This document shows positions 1 to 12,820 of a DNA stretch of 64,000 nt, in pieces (position 1 is the stretch's first letter; the number at the start of each line of letters is the position of its first letter). The translations under genes were made by a program, and so were the position numbers. Source of the stretch: Crotophaga sulcirostris (lineage: Eukaryota > Chordata > Aves > Cuculiformes > Crotophagidae); assembly GCA_013397455.1 (NCBI GenBank), contig VYZB01000747.1, positions 124,001-188,000 of the forward strand, written 5' to 3'. The notes under the pieces are model-generated. The model saw nothing but the letters and a program-made list of their open reading frames with translations. It had not been told where the DNA came from and did no database searches.

Positions 1-1458
1 TTCCCTAAATTTACTTGGTGTTAACACAAGATGAAAAAAACCAGAAAATATGTAAAAATTAACTTTTTTTTCCCAGTACATAGCAGTTATCACTTGATCA
101 AACATTTCATGATATTTTCTTTCATGTAATAAACCCTTTTTACTGTGAAAGGGAGACAAACAGGACTTGCCATGAATAAGATTACATCTTGCATGAAGCG
201 TAGTCAGATATATTTTGTGATGTGCTACAGTTTCTGCCTTCAGTGTATAGCAGTTGCTTTTTCATGCAAAGTCACAATAAAAACTAAGAGTAAGTAAGTT
301 AGAAAAAAGCAAAATTTTCTCTGTCCTCTTTTTTTTTTAATGATAAATTATGGTTTTTTGCTAGCAAGAACAGTATAATTTTGAAATTACCTGTTAGTGC
401 CATAAGGCATTTATCATCTTTACTAAACCAGGATTCTATCTCAAACTCTGTGTTCAAGCACAAATTACTAGCAGGTCTTCAATATAAAATTTTTAATTCT
501 GTTCTGGTTTTACACAGAAAGATGTGTATTGATTTAGGGATAAAGAAACCAGAAAACCAATTACAAAATAAAAATAAAAAAGGTCTTTGAAAAGAAGTCT
601 GGCCAAAATCCCTTGCACTACAGGCATTGATCTACAAAGGGACTTAAACTGAAACATGATCACAAGATTACATTTTTTCACTTCATATGACCGAGTAGCA
701 AACATGTGATAATGTAATTAATTACCTTCACTGCTTAGATACTGAATAATAAAATGAATGGGAAAAGGAGAGAAAAAAACCATGGGAAGATATATATGTT
801 ATATAGTCAAAGACACTAATAATGGAAATGATACTATCTCCACTCTTTGTAATGATGTAATGAGATTATAATCCTGGTCATAAGGGAATAAATCTCAGCA
901 AGGGGGAATTAATCACAAATTTAGATAGTTTAGCCTCTTTATATTTAAAGAACATGTCACTTTGTGCTCTAATGGAAAGGTGCAGTGGTGACTTGCAGGT
1001 AAGATTGGTAAAGACAGCATAAATGGGCTGCAAATGGATAGCCTCTCTGAAGAATAGCACATCTCCAGAGAAGGTAAGGTAAGGGAAGGCAGGGGGAGGC
1101 AACCCCACTGCTCGCTTACCTCCCTAAAGGCAAGATGGGGGAGAAAATCACAAGGGCATAAGCAAGAAAACTCATGGATCAAGATTAAAACAGGTAAGAC
1201 AGACATGACAACTTAAATATGATTCAGTAACGATTTAGTAGAAGATAACTAAAGGTTTCCAGACTACTACCTTTGCCTTTGAAAAAGTTTCTTTATTACT
1301 GAATTATTATGTTACTTTATTATCTCAAACCTGGAAGTGATTACTTTTGATATATTTGACACCAGCATGCCATGTTTATAAAAAGCACACAATGAAACCA
1401 TTTAGAAAAATATAACTTGCAGCAATAAAAACTCTAAATATTACCTCTCTATTTTTAG
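1..1458. other. AT-rich non-coding DNA, no gene seen
   Basis: Unique AT-rich sequence with short A and T runs. Open frames on either strand (for example 381-590 + and 913-1206 -) have no recognisable domain and no coding-like composition. A weak pyrimidine tract at the right edge leads into the candidate exon at 1459. Confidence 0.6.
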
Positions 1459-1555
1459 ATTCTGCAAGAGCTGGAGCAAAGAAAAAAACCTGAAATAAAA
1501 TTAGATGATGCCAGATGGTGGGCAAACCTTTATTCAGGCACTTCAGATATCAAAG
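1459..1555 (+). CDS. candidate internal coding exon of an unidentified gene
   Basis: Seen: a 97-bp segment is preceded by a pyrimidine-rich tract ending in TTTTTAG and followed by AAAG/GTATT, an acceptable donor. Only one frame is open; the other two hit stops within 15 codons. The open frame begins right after an in-frame TAG that forms the acceptor. It gives 32 codons plus one base (phase 0 in, phase 1 out). The peptide starts ILQELEQRKKPEIKLDDA, continues with a WW pair and ends near SGTSDIK. This is a charged, helix-like composition that looks more like protein than translated AT-rich DNA. Against it: the same frame stays open past the donor to a TAA at 1693, and one 97-bp open frame is not rare by chance. 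I cannot name the gene. If real, the window lies inside a large + strand gene. Confidence 0.4.
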
Positions 1556-4500
1556 GTATTTATTATTTTTTTTTGACATATTGTAGAGACATTAGTCTAT
1601 GTTCTACATCAATGATGCCTTACACCACCCAATACACTATGATGCTACATGCCAAAATTGAATTAAACAATGTTTTTGTCTCACTTAAATTATAACTTCT
1701 TTAAACACACACAAAGAGAAAAAGAATATATAAGACTGCTGCTTTAAAATTAGGTGAGTTTAAGAAAAAAAAAGGCACATAAATGAACATCATGTTGCCA
1801 TACTTTCATGCGCGTAAAAGCTTTTTCTTTTTTGAGAATGTGATTGGATGTAATTTTTTGTAAGTGCACAGAGAACATAAAGCTGAGCAGTTCCTCAGAA
1901 ACATTATAACAACTATAATTTTTCCATTAGTCTTAGTTTAATACATAGTACTGCTAAAGTCAGGACTCTAAATAGCATAAGAAAAAAACTTGGCATGTTC
2001 AAGTTCAACAATCCTATACAAATATGCATGTTATAAAACATCACTTTTCTCTATGCTGATAATACGTGAGATACAAAGTCCTACACACCTGTCTCACTGA
2101 CTGTGTTTAACATTTTCAGTTGCATTTAATTCTTCAATGTTCCATTTGATACACTGAATTTTTAAAAGCAAACAATAATCTGACATATTGTGGTTAACAA
2201 TAATAATAAATATTTTTGTTATTCTGCTGCTTTTTACACTTCCTGCTTTTGAAAAAATATTGTGACAAATCATTTTGCAATAAGATTGAATATTTTTCTT
2301 CGTATTTCTAGCCAATGTAGGAAAACTGATGAAATATGTCCTTCATTGTTTTAAATCAATATCACTCCTCAGACTTCTTACGGGGTTATGCAAAATATAC
2401 AATGGAAGAGCTGTCTCAAAAAACTTGCAGACACATAAATAATTAAATAGGACAACTGAAAAAAGTGACATGATTCTAAATCCTCTCTGTTCAAATGTGC
2501 ACTGTTTTAGGCTAAACAGTATATTTGAAACCATAGATCAGAGAAATCACAGTAAAAAATAAGGTATTTTATGCTTATATATGTATTTATATTAGTATAT
2601 AAGTTAATATTATAAATAAATAAACAAATAAATACATACATACATACGTTCTCCATGGAGCTTCGCTTGGTTTAACTAAATGAGAAACTTAAGTTTTTGT
2701 CTCTCCTCTCACCCCAGTTTTATATTGTTTTCAGACTGTCTAGTGGGAAATAGAGTCTCTTACATGCCATTTATCCAGTTAGGCATCCTGATCCTTTATA
2801 CATGTTTACCTTCCTTGTAAGTGTCTCTTCCCCTTACAACCCTACCTTTTCCCTCTATGTTACTTGTGAAAATTGAATTTCTTTCTGCCAGGTAACAAAA
2901 CCAAATCTACCCTGTGGATGAGCATCTTCTCAAACCACACCACCTTACAGCTTACACAGGAACATTTCTCTGGAAGGAATTAATCAGTCATCAGCAATAG
3001 TTCATTTAAGTCATAATGAGACACAAAAGGCAAGTAGACAGTGAAGTTTGGCAGAGCAACAACTCCAATTGCTGTTCTTCCCAGTTACTCTAACAGAAAT
3101 TGTGAAATTGCTAAGCACAGTCCCAAGCCTCTGCATAGAAAATACCCAGCTGAAGAACTTCTTCAAGCAAAGCCTTAACAACTGCTTGACTCACTCCTTC
3201 CCTTTCATCTATTGATTTAAGTGTTTCTTCAATAAATGGTAGAAGAGACATAAAATGACAGGAAGAGTCAGGCGAAGAATAGAGTAGATCATAAGTATTT
3301 TTCTTGTGGTATGGACTTTTAGATTCTTCTCCAGGAAGGTAGACTTTGTTACACTCCTCCTCCTCCTGTGTTGGTAAAGAAATGGCTGGGGTGTGGATCC
3401 ATGAAGCAATTATTTGCTCCCTCAGACTAGAAGTTAACTTGGGTATCTTCCTAAGCTGTGATTTCCTCTCTGCTATCCAGTCATGCGCAAGCTACAAGCT
3501 GAAAAGTGGGTGGGGTTTATGTCCATTGTAGTATTAGCACAAATTAGTGTGCACAAATGTGTTTGCTTTGTATACCTGTCATGTCAGAAGGAAAATCAAC
3601 AATAAACCATAAACTTTATCTGGACACTTACTATTAACTGGGTTGACTGTCTTCCACATGACTCTCTGTGGCTAGGCTATGATACTAAAAGGGACCTACA
3701 AAGAAGAAGGAACATGATCCAAGGAAACAAGATTTGTCTTTGTGTTAGGGTAATGTCTAAGTTTAAAAAAAAATAAATGGAAGAAAGACTCTCATGAATA
3801 CAAGGAAGACAAAAATACATTTATATTTGTTGTGCCATTTTTCATAATTTTCTCAGGGATTGATCATTAAGCTGGTAAATTTTAAAACACTTGCACTTTT
3901 TCTCTTCTTTATATTTAATTTCTATTTTATTTTACATAAGAATTACATGATTTTGAACATTTGGCCACTAGCATTACTTAGTGATGATAACAAAGGAAGC
4001 TTTAACCTCCATCTCTAAGGAAAACTGAAATAGGTAAAGTACGTAACGAAGTTTTGGGTAAGTAGAAGGGCTTCTTCAGAAATACATTATGACCAGAACA
4101 GGTGAGAAAAACTCACAGGTAAGCACAAACAAAATGTATCTATAGAAGAATTTGTGGAGACAGGATCATTAGTAATAAGAATATGAAGCAGCACGGTGAA
4201 TTAATTTTCTTATATTTTATATATCTTTGTACTAATGCAAAAAAAAATGGCAAATGAACAGGAGATTGAAGACTAAGTTTGTAATCAAAACTGCCACTTA
4301 ATTTACTCAACAGCTTTATCAGGATAAAGACATGACTAGATTATTAATTTCAAGAGACAGCACTTTTTCATGAAGGACAGAAAGGGGAGAAAAGAGTTTC
4401 ATTAAAAATCAAAGATACATATTTACTTTGTGGTTCAAAATATATAGAGGGACTCTGACAAATGACTAGTTGCTACAGTGTAGTGATCTATGATAGAAAA

Positions 4501-4857
4501 CTATTCAATAAGATTTGATCATTGTGAGAAAATGTCAGAATCATAAAGCACAGAATTTGGGAGATAAGGAAGATTTTAGCTGACGAGGTAGCAACAAGAA
4601 TGGGAATATTAGACAGCCCAGACATTTCTTATTTTTTATTGATAACTATTTTAATGCAAAAATTGATGAAAATACTGTAAGGGAAGTACTTCAAGACAAA
4701 AGACTCTAGTGAGAAAGAGAATATAGAATGCAATGAGTGAGAATGAGTATGATATAACAAAAATACAACTTTTAGTAAGTGGAGACAAGTATAACAAAAT
4801 AAAAAGCAGTAGGCTGCAAGGAAGGACAATGCAGTAAACCAATAAGTTAGTAGAAAA
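1556..4857. other. AT-rich non-coding DNA, no gene seen
   Basis: Unique sequence with a small simple repeat near 2612-2648. Open frames of 60-73 codons on both strands are unrecognised and lie in low-complexity AT-rich DNA. No transposon family is recognised here. Confidence 0.55.
2612..2648. repeat. AAAT/ATAC tetranucleotide simple repeat
   Basis: AAATAAATAAACAAATAA is followed by three to four ATAC units. It is a compound tetranucleotide microsatellite about 37 bp long. Confidence 0.85.
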
Positions 4858-5345
4858 TCACAGTATCACAGTATTACAAGGTTGGAAAGGACCTTTGAGA
4901 TCATCGAGTCCAACCTATTACCCAACACTAACACCAACTCATCATCTAAACCATGGCACTGAGTGCCTCATCCAATCTTCTCTTCGACACCTCCAGGGAC
5001 GGCGACTTCACCACCTCCCTGGGCAGTGCATTCCAATGGCTAATTACCCTTTCAGTGAAGAACTTTTTCCTAATATCAAGCCTAAACTTTCCCTGACAAA
5101 GCTTGAGTCCACGTGCTCTAGTTCTGTTACTGGTCACCTGAGAGAATAGACCAACGCCTGCCTGACTACAACCTCCTTTTAGGTAGTTATAGAGAGCAAT
5201 AAGGTCACCCTTGAGCCTTCTCTTTTTCAGACTAAACAACCCCAGCTCCCTCAGTCGCTCCTCATAGGGTTTGCACTCCAAACCCTTCGCCATCTTTGTT
5301 GCTCTCCTCTGGACACATTCCAGTGTCTTGACATCTTTCTCAAAC
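4858..5345 (-). mobile_element. CR1 LINE 3' fragment, antisense, 5'-truncated
   Basis: On the minus strand this is the 3' end of a CR1 non-LTR retrotransposon. The plus strand opens with the reversed 3' tail (TCACAGTATCACAGTATTAC), then the 3' UTR, then the end of ORF2. The minus-strand frame 4946-5293 encodes the CR1 ORF2 C-terminus, with landmarks [51 protein letters not shown] and LPREVV, ending in its natural stop. The full element would also carry an endonuclease and reverse transcriptase; both are missing because the copy is truncated at about 5339, after the reversed GACATCTTT. Few disablements in the remaining frame suggest a fairly young copy. It is very similar to the copy at 16901-17395 and stops at the same point. 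Confidence 0.93.
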
Positions 5346-5402
5346 TGAGGGATAAATGTAACCTTTTCTATCCCTCAAACTGAGGGATAAATGTAACCTT
5401 TT
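5339..5402. repeat. tandem duplication of 29 bp at a CR1 junction
   Basis: A 29-bp segment beginning CTCAAACTGAGGGATAAATG occurs at 5339-5367 and again, unchanged, at 5374-5402, separated by six bases. The first few bases may derive from the CR1 5' junction, so the duplication spans the junction. The linker also creates the short inverted repeat CCCTCA-AAC-TGAGGG. Confidence 0.9.
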
Positions 5403-8400
5403 TGCCGTCACAGCACACAAGGACAAGCTCATTTCCTCTAGATTCAGCATGACTACTTCAATAGCCCCATTCACCTATCCAGGAAGAGTCAGTCAGTCAG
5501 TCAGTTAGTCAGAGTTTTATGATAACCTATGTCTTCTCCTCAAAAAAAATCAAGTTATCTAATGTATTAGGTGAAAATATTAATAAGATGCATTAAAAGA
5601 AATACATGAATATGGAAAGTTGCAGGATAGCTAGTCCTACTTTGGAGTTGAGGACATATAGGTTTATTTGCTGTGACATCTTGAAACTGCTATACTTTTA
5701 ATAATAAATTCTTGAAAAGAATGAAAAATATTGAAGAAATCCTGAAGTTAATGTTCCACTTAAAATAAATAAATAAAAAGGTCTTCATAATATTCTCTTC
5801 AAGTTAGAAAGAATATTGCAGTACATATCTGACTTCTCATATATAAAGATTCTAAGCTAACATTTTATTAACATATGTAAGTAAGACTGATAAGCATTGA
5901 CAAGTTGTCACCAATTTCAGATAAGAAATGATGTTACTGTTAGGCTCCTTTCTATTACACCCTTAAAATGAGAACACATACACAGGCAATTAGTTCTTTC
6001 AGAACTTTATTTTCTTTTTTTTTTTTTTTTAATTCTTCATAAGGCCTGCTTATTAAGGAGTAATCAGCAAGTGAGCCAGTAGATGCTTTGTTAGTCAAAA
6101 GAAATCACCGAAAACAAGAGCTATGGACAATACTCAGACAAAGCTCAACAGCTTTGAGATAAGCAGACTCAGCTGAAGAAAATGGACAGAATTAACTTAA
6201 CAGAAGATATAAGAAGGTGAGGTTTCGTGGTTCCATAATGAAAGTTACATCAGTAAAACCTACATTCCAATTCCATTACTTGTTTTCACAACAAAGCTTA
6301 TAATGAGAACAGCAAATGGTAAACATGAATCAATTTTCATGGTTAAGAAGAAGCAATTTATTTCCCTGGCTTTCATGGTGATTTCTTGGATGGCATACAG
6401 TCACTCATGAATTTCGACTTAACTCCATGGTCTAGTTTTTGTGAAACTGAGAACAAGTATCTGCAAGATCCAGGCACAAAATTGTATGCAAAATTATTGA
6501 AAAAACCAATACAACTCTGCATACTGGAATGAGTTTCATAAGTGAGGAGGACATATGAGGTTTTGGAAGAGGGATTTTTTTTTCAGGGAAGTTGTTTTTC
6601 CCAGATTGTAGTTTCTTAATTCTAATAAAACTTTAGAAACACTGTAACATGTTTACTATGGATCCTGTTTATTATTTCAAAACGTGATTATTTTAAGATA
6701 TATATAATTATTGGCAAAACAAAGCAGCAATGAAGTACAAGTTAAAGAAATAGGTTGAGTTTTTTTCTTTGCCTCTGTGAGGATGATGGATAGCCTTATT
6801 TCTTTTGACTTTGTTGTTCACTGTGTCTCTGAGTAAGTGCTGAAGACCATAATAAATTCACATCATAATTTCAGAACCTCTGTTTGAGACTGAAGGTCAT
6901 TTGAATACGAGACTACCAACAGTTTCTGGAAGGACACTCTCTATCTCTGTTGTCTGGATGCCAATTAAACTGAAATATATCAATTAGTTATGTAGAATAT
7001 AGATCTGTGCTAATCTGGTACAGAAAAAAAAAAAAGAGCCTACTTTCTGATATATGGTTTTGTGAAAGAAGTCAGTTCACATTGTAGAAATATTTTTCAT
7101 ACTCAGTTTACACAGTGCCTTTCTTTGGCGTGCCACTACATTAACCTTTTGGTTTATCAGCAAACATTACAATCGTTTCATCCATTAATAATACATAAAA
7201 CCATTTGTCCTTCACTGTCAAGGAAATAATTCCACCTTGAATTCATGAACTGACTACCTTCCTAAAGTCAACCATAAGTCTGGATTGTTCATTATACGTA
7301 TGGAAATGTACTTGTTTATGAAACCCTAACATGATAGCTGATATTATGCTACACTTTGGAAGCCCTTATCTTGCTCTAATTTTAAGAAATAATCTTTTAA
7401 GTTGAAATGCCAAGGAAATACAGCTATGACCTAAGCAGAAAAGTGTTTTAACAGAATAAACAACTATAAAATAAACTGTATTGCAATATATTCAGATGTG
7501 GTGGGACAGAGAGTATGTTCAACAACCATATCAATTACCCTTTAAAAGTAAAATCAGAAAATACTTTTAGAGTCATAACATATCCACTACTCACATGTTC
7601 GTCATTCTCAACACACGAATTTTCTTACTAGGAATGCATTAACTTTTTTGCTGAAGGTTACTTATTACTTTGCCTACCAGAGGTGAAATGAAGTAGATTT
7701 TCTAATCTTAGATGTACAGACCTATAGGAAGATGGCGTATGATGAGATATGAGAGAGCATTTTAATTGCTTTAGATATAAGAGTTGCAAACATGAACTTG
7801 GTGACCTCAATGTTATATACACAGTCATGACATGAGGTTTTGTGAGGTGGGGGATACAACTTGGAAAGATCTGTGCATTGTGGTCTTTCTGTGCTTACAC
7901 TAAAAAGTCAGATAGGCATCTGTACCTGATGTACAAAGCTGTTGAAAGTCAGCTTTCTCTGCAGCTCTTGGCTTGATTCCCTTTGTAATCAGACATGGTC
8001 TGTATATCTGAAGGATACACTAAAACTGAAGTCCTACAAAGAATTACAACAGGTTTTGACTCAACTCAATTCAGTATCAAAGAACCAGAATTGAAAAACA
8101 AACAAATAAATAAATAAAACACAGTCAGCTCTTACCAATTTATGTACATATGTGGTTTTAAACCTTGAGACAACAGATTAGTAAGCGATTATATAATTTT
8201 TATAAAGAAGTAGAAGAAAATAATTCAGAATATAAGAAATGTCTAAATACAATAATAAAAGTATCAATTCTACTTATTAAATCCACTCATAAATTTCCAG
8301 TTACTTTAACTTTTCATTCAGTTATTGTAAGGTCTAGAAAGGGAGTTTGAAAGACTCAGAATTAGCAGCCACAAGCGCTAAATCAGAATCTTTAGTTTAA

Positions 8401-8852
8401 AAATATAACACAGAACTCTATAAATCTCTATTATTTTCATTATTTCCCCTCATTTGTATATTATAATTTTCCAACATATTTTATAGCATATTTCTCATTG
8501 AAAAAATAAAAAATATATTTACACATGTACATACAATAACAATATAAATATTTTTCCATAGAAAATTCAAAATATGCATGACAACTTCCAGCCCACTCAG
8601 ATCTACCAGATCAGTCTTGAAGCATACTATTTTAATGATGTATCACCTTACAGGCAACTCAATAACCAGCAAACCTTGCCAGAAGCAGTATTCTGTCTTG
8701 GGTTTCTTCTTCAAATTATTCTTGAATATTTTCTTTGCCTGTTTATTTTCACTTTGTTCAAAGGGATTTTTATGTCTGCTGAACACACTTCCAGTAGAAG
8801 TATCTTTGTTCTAGGAAAGAAAGAGGAGTAAGGGGAACCCAGGTTTTGGCTG
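5403..8852. other. AT-rich non-coding DNA, no gene seen
   Basis: Unique AT-rich sequence. It holds a short GTCA repeat (5487-5512), a T-rich run near 6010-6031 and an A-rich AAAT/AAAC repeat (about 8098-8118). No exon, RNA gene or recognised transposon was seen. Confidence 0.55.
5487..5512. repeat. GTCA tetranucleotide repeat
   Basis: About six GTCA units, one of them altered to GTTA, form a short microsatellite. Confidence 0.85.
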
Positions 8853-8991
8853 TTTTCTCTTCTCTTTTCTCTTCTCTTCTCTTCTCTTCTCTTCTCTTCT
8901 CTTCTCTTCGCTTCTCTTCTCTTCTCTTCTCTTCTCTTCTCTTCTCTTCTCTTCTCTTCTCTTCTCTTCTCTTCTCTTCTCTTCTCTCCTC
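8853..8991. repeat. long (CTTCT)n homopyrimidine microsatellite
   Basis: The tract is C and T only on the plus strand for about 139 bp. It is built mainly of five-base CTTCT units, roughly 26 copies, with a single G at 8910. The left edge is less regular, with extra T residues. The minus strand is pure purine apart from the matching C. Overlapping open frames of Arg/Glu/Lys on the minus strand and Ser/Leu/Phe on the plus strand are by-products of the repeat and not genes. Confidence 0.97.
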
Positions 8992-9619
8992 ACATTTGGG
9001 AAATGAAAACACAGAAATAAAAAATAAAATAGGGGGTGGCTTTATGTTCCTTTAACAATTGCAGCCTGTTCTCTCCACTGTACCTCTTCTGGCAAGCAAA
9101 TAAAACTACAAAAATAATTAATAGATCTCAAGTAGCTTCCATCAAGACTGTGTCTAATTGAATTTTTGGCTCAATTGTTTCAGCTGCTGCAGCCCTCCTG
9201 AGCTGTTCAATCAGTGAAAAGAGACTGTAAAAATTAGGAAAATTGATCACTTAGATGAGTGAATCTGTCCATGCCCGTTTGCAGTTCTCTGTCTGTGGGA
9301 ACAGTCAGTGCGCCTAGGATGAACAGTAACACAGAATAATTTGGCAATTAATGTATTTAACACATATATTTTCTTATCACACTGAAATAATTATTCTAAA
9401 ACACATAAAAAACCCTATCCAAACGATTGAGACTACACTGGAGATCTGAAAAGCAGGTTTCCATACACTGAATTGCATGTTCATTTCAAGATTGTATCAA
9501 TGTCCATGCTAGTAGAGTTCAAGCAAGGAGATTTTACTGAACATAGGGCCATACCCTGTGAGGTCTCTTGCAGAATATACTTAACTAAATTTGAGCAGTA
9601 GACTGAAGTTTGCAGTTTA

Positions 9620-9641
9620 TTCTTGACCTTGAGGTCAAGAA
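9620..9641. promoter_or_regulatory. perfect palindrome with nuclear-receptor half-sites
   Basis: Two perfect 10-bp arms (TTCTTGACCT and AGGTCAAGAA) flank a two-base spacer. The centre reads as an everted pair of AGGTCA half-sites and includes TGACCTTGA, the reverse complement of TCAAGGTCA, the extended half-site known for ERR and SF-1/NR5A receptors. Binding is an inference; such words also arise by chance. Confidence 0.35.
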
Positions 9642-12387
9642 AGAGTTGTAATTTTTTTTAAAAAAATATTTCTCTCATTTTTAAGGAAGGAAAACATGAA
9701 CTCGAACAGAGTAGATTACTTTATTTTAAGATAAGAAACTAAATAAATGTCCTGTAAATCAAGCAGACTATGAGATTTGTTTGTTCTGATTATTTGTGCC
9801 TATTGTTTATTTCAGACCAACAATGGACGTGGCTTCAGACTCTCTCAAAACTTTAACCATTTAATTTAAAGTGTAAGTTATCTCTCATGCTATTAACACC
9901 TGAATTTTATTAGTTACCCAAATTCAAGAAGATCTCTATAGTGAAACAGTTCCGAGGCAAATATTTAATGTATACTTGTAGGTTTTTGTGAAGGACATGT
10001 AAGAGTTATCAGGAATGACTGGCTACAGAAAAACCTACATGTATCACAAAAGGGCATTCAGGATCAGCCCAAATATACTATATGAGTTGATGCCTCTCCT
10101 AGTCAGTTGATACCTTTGAACCAAGGGATTTTATACAGTCATTCATTATACTACAGTTTTCCAGCTCTTCCAGAGGACTTGAATTTATTTGTCTCAACTT
10201 CTCTAGGTCCTTTCATCACTCCAATACAATATCATATATTGTCACGATTTCTAAAAATTATCACAAGGGTTACAAAGAATTGGTTCTTTTCATTTTTAGA
10301 ATTTTCTTTCACTGAGACTTTTTTCACTTGTCAACAAGAAAAGAAATTTCAGTTATAATTCATTTAGGGGCAAAATTAATTAAGTGTATAATAAATGGCC
10401 TGATTAAAAAAATACAACAGAAAAATAATTTAATTACTTAAATACATTTACAATAGTAACTAGTTATTAACTTGAATTCTTTTTAAGATACAAATAGAAA
10501 TATACAGTTTTGGAAAAGAAGTATTTGTTATTTCCTTTTCTGTTTTTAAATTATTATTTTCTACCACATAAATTTTTTTTTGTTTCATTTATAGTTGAGC
10601 AAAAAGAAGATATGTACCTAGATTTGTTCTCCATATGATGGGTAAATTCATATAAAATAATAGATTAATAGGTCTAAATGTTTAGAAATACTGGATGCTA
10701 TTTCAGTACCATACAGTAGGTACTTTATAGCTAATTTCCATAGAGCATTTTGCTTGATGGCAATCACAAGCTGACAATTGGCTCACTGTATGGCTTTATC
10801 TTCTGATGTCAATTTGCTTCAATTGCAATTTTGAATACCATATATCTTGAAGATGAGTCTCATGAAGGGTCTTAGCTTAATTTATGCAAAACGGCTGTTT
10901 CCTAGCATCATGATGAGGTCAGCAATGAATGTAAGCATAGACTCCTGAAATGCATTTTATAAGTATTGTATGAGCAGAAAGCCTCTGTTAAATGAATCTT
11001 GTTATTGCAGCTTGAATCAAGCAAAAACCCCTAAAGAATTTCTGTAGTGTCCTCACAAATGAGAATGTTTCAGCCCATATTTATAACATTCAGCAATAGA
11101 GTGTTTACTTTGAATTTCAACAGAGCATAAATAAATTTCATTTGTGTACACTGAATAATGATTCTGATTTTTTTTAAATATTTGGTATCTATAGAACGTT
11201 TCAGTTTGGTTTGACCTCAAATGTTTTAGCAAAGGGGGCAGTTTATAAATATTCTATGGCAGTCTTTAACAAAACAGATGTGATAGCATCTGCATAATTT
11301 CTGAGACATTCTTCTACCTAAGGTAATTTAGGGCATTTATTAAAGAAAACTTCTCCATTTATAGCTGTTTTATAATTCATTTTTCTTCTTATGAAAGAGA
11401 GTTTCTTTTCTTTATTGAAAATCCAATATGTTCCATAACAAAAGTTCTGTTCAACACTGAAAAATAACACTTTTGCAGTGATAGGTCCCTAAGGTCAGCT
11501 CTGTTAGATAGATGTAGGCCATTGTTTCTCATGAAAGAGAATAATTTCCAGAATTCTATTTGGTTTTACTAGTTAAAAGATTTTCTGTGAGGAATGTCTC
11601 AGTGTGCAATCTTTCTCCTTCACATGAACGAAAGCTTTAATTGTATAAAAGATGTAAACATCTTAAAGAAAAATAACCCCAACATTTCAATCTCACAAAA
11701 AAAAATGTATTATCTGCAAAAAATCCAGGCAAAACTATTGGCTGCATTTTCAAATGACATTGAGTTCCTTTCATTGCATTGAGTGTAATTGAGCCCCTCC
11801 ATTCAGACACAGGTGAACTCAGTTTTACAGCATAAATTTAAAGCACCTTTAGACAATAAATTCACAGCTACCAGAATCAACAACACAGCTTGTTTGCATC
11901 TCCTTACCTCCAACAATGTTTTTAATTTCTACATCACAATCTTCAAAGATATGGGGCAAAGAGAAGAGAAGGAAGCAAGAACAAGAAAGGGATTTCGTAC
12001 AGACTTCTGACAGTTTTTGGAGCTATTAAAAGTGTTAATAAATCCTAGTGAACACCTTCCTCTCCTTCAATTTACTTGCACTCGGTTCTGCCAAACAGTC
12101 AATTTTTTACAAGAGTGAGAGGTTTTTCCTTGTGACATGGAATTCTTGTGAAGATATTTTGTATTTTAATAGAGTTTAAAAACAACAAAAAGAAAGAGTT
12201 TCTGGCTCAAAGGGATGTTGTATGTTGGGATTAAATAAGATTGATTTACGGTTGTTGCATTTAATTTCTACGCATTTCATTTTCTCACATTAAACCCAGT
12301 GAAGAGTACATCAGTAGTGCTTAACGGTTCTTTTGTTTCCAAGATAAAAGACTACAACAGGCCCTATTGTAATCAGATATCAGACTT

Positions 12388-12455
12388 TAAAAAAAAACCA
12401 ACAAAAACCAAAAACCAAAAACCAAACAAACCAAAAAACCCCAAACCAAACAGGA
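12388..12455. repeat. A/C-rich low-complexity tract
   Basis: Irregular runs of AAAACC-type units. Open frames across it (12299-12481 +, 12387-12572 -) are low-complexity artefacts. Confidence 0.85.
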
Positions 12456-12820
12456 AGGAAAAGCTACATAGTAATTATTAATCATTAGAAAGTCAACTGT
12501 TGGTCTGCAACCTGCATAGCACGTTCTACCAACAAACAACATTGCCAAATATTTCCACACTCCCATACACAAAAGACAAAGTCATTAATTTAAAGTTAAT
12601 ATTGCCTGAATTCAATTCCTATCAACAGCCTTCACAAAAAGCAAGGAAAACCAAAGTGTTAAGCTAGTCTAACTCCAAGCTTTTTATTACAGCTTCCTAT
12701 TACCATATGTAGCTGAATATTGTGAACAGCAGTAGAAAGGGAAATACTTGCTTGTTTTTCCCTTTACCCTAATTTCTTTACTTCTGCCAGGTGGAGCTTG
12801 GTCTATGTTAACTTACTAAG

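Larger units (their letters stand above)
8992..12820. other. AT-rich non-coding DNA with a palindrome and A/C-rich low complexity
   Basis: Unique sequence, separately annotated palindrome at 9620-9641, and a low-complexity A/C-rich tract at about 12388-12455. The stretch near 10740-11060 is less repetitive and contains several homeodomain/POU-like words; it could be a conserved non-coding element, but this cannot be shown from one sequence. Open frames are short and unrecognised. Confidence 0.5.

Noticed and set aside
8770..9055. Arg/Glu/Lys-rich and Ser/Leu-rich open frames on both strands
   Set aside because: They are translations of the pentanucleotide microsatellite in different frames.
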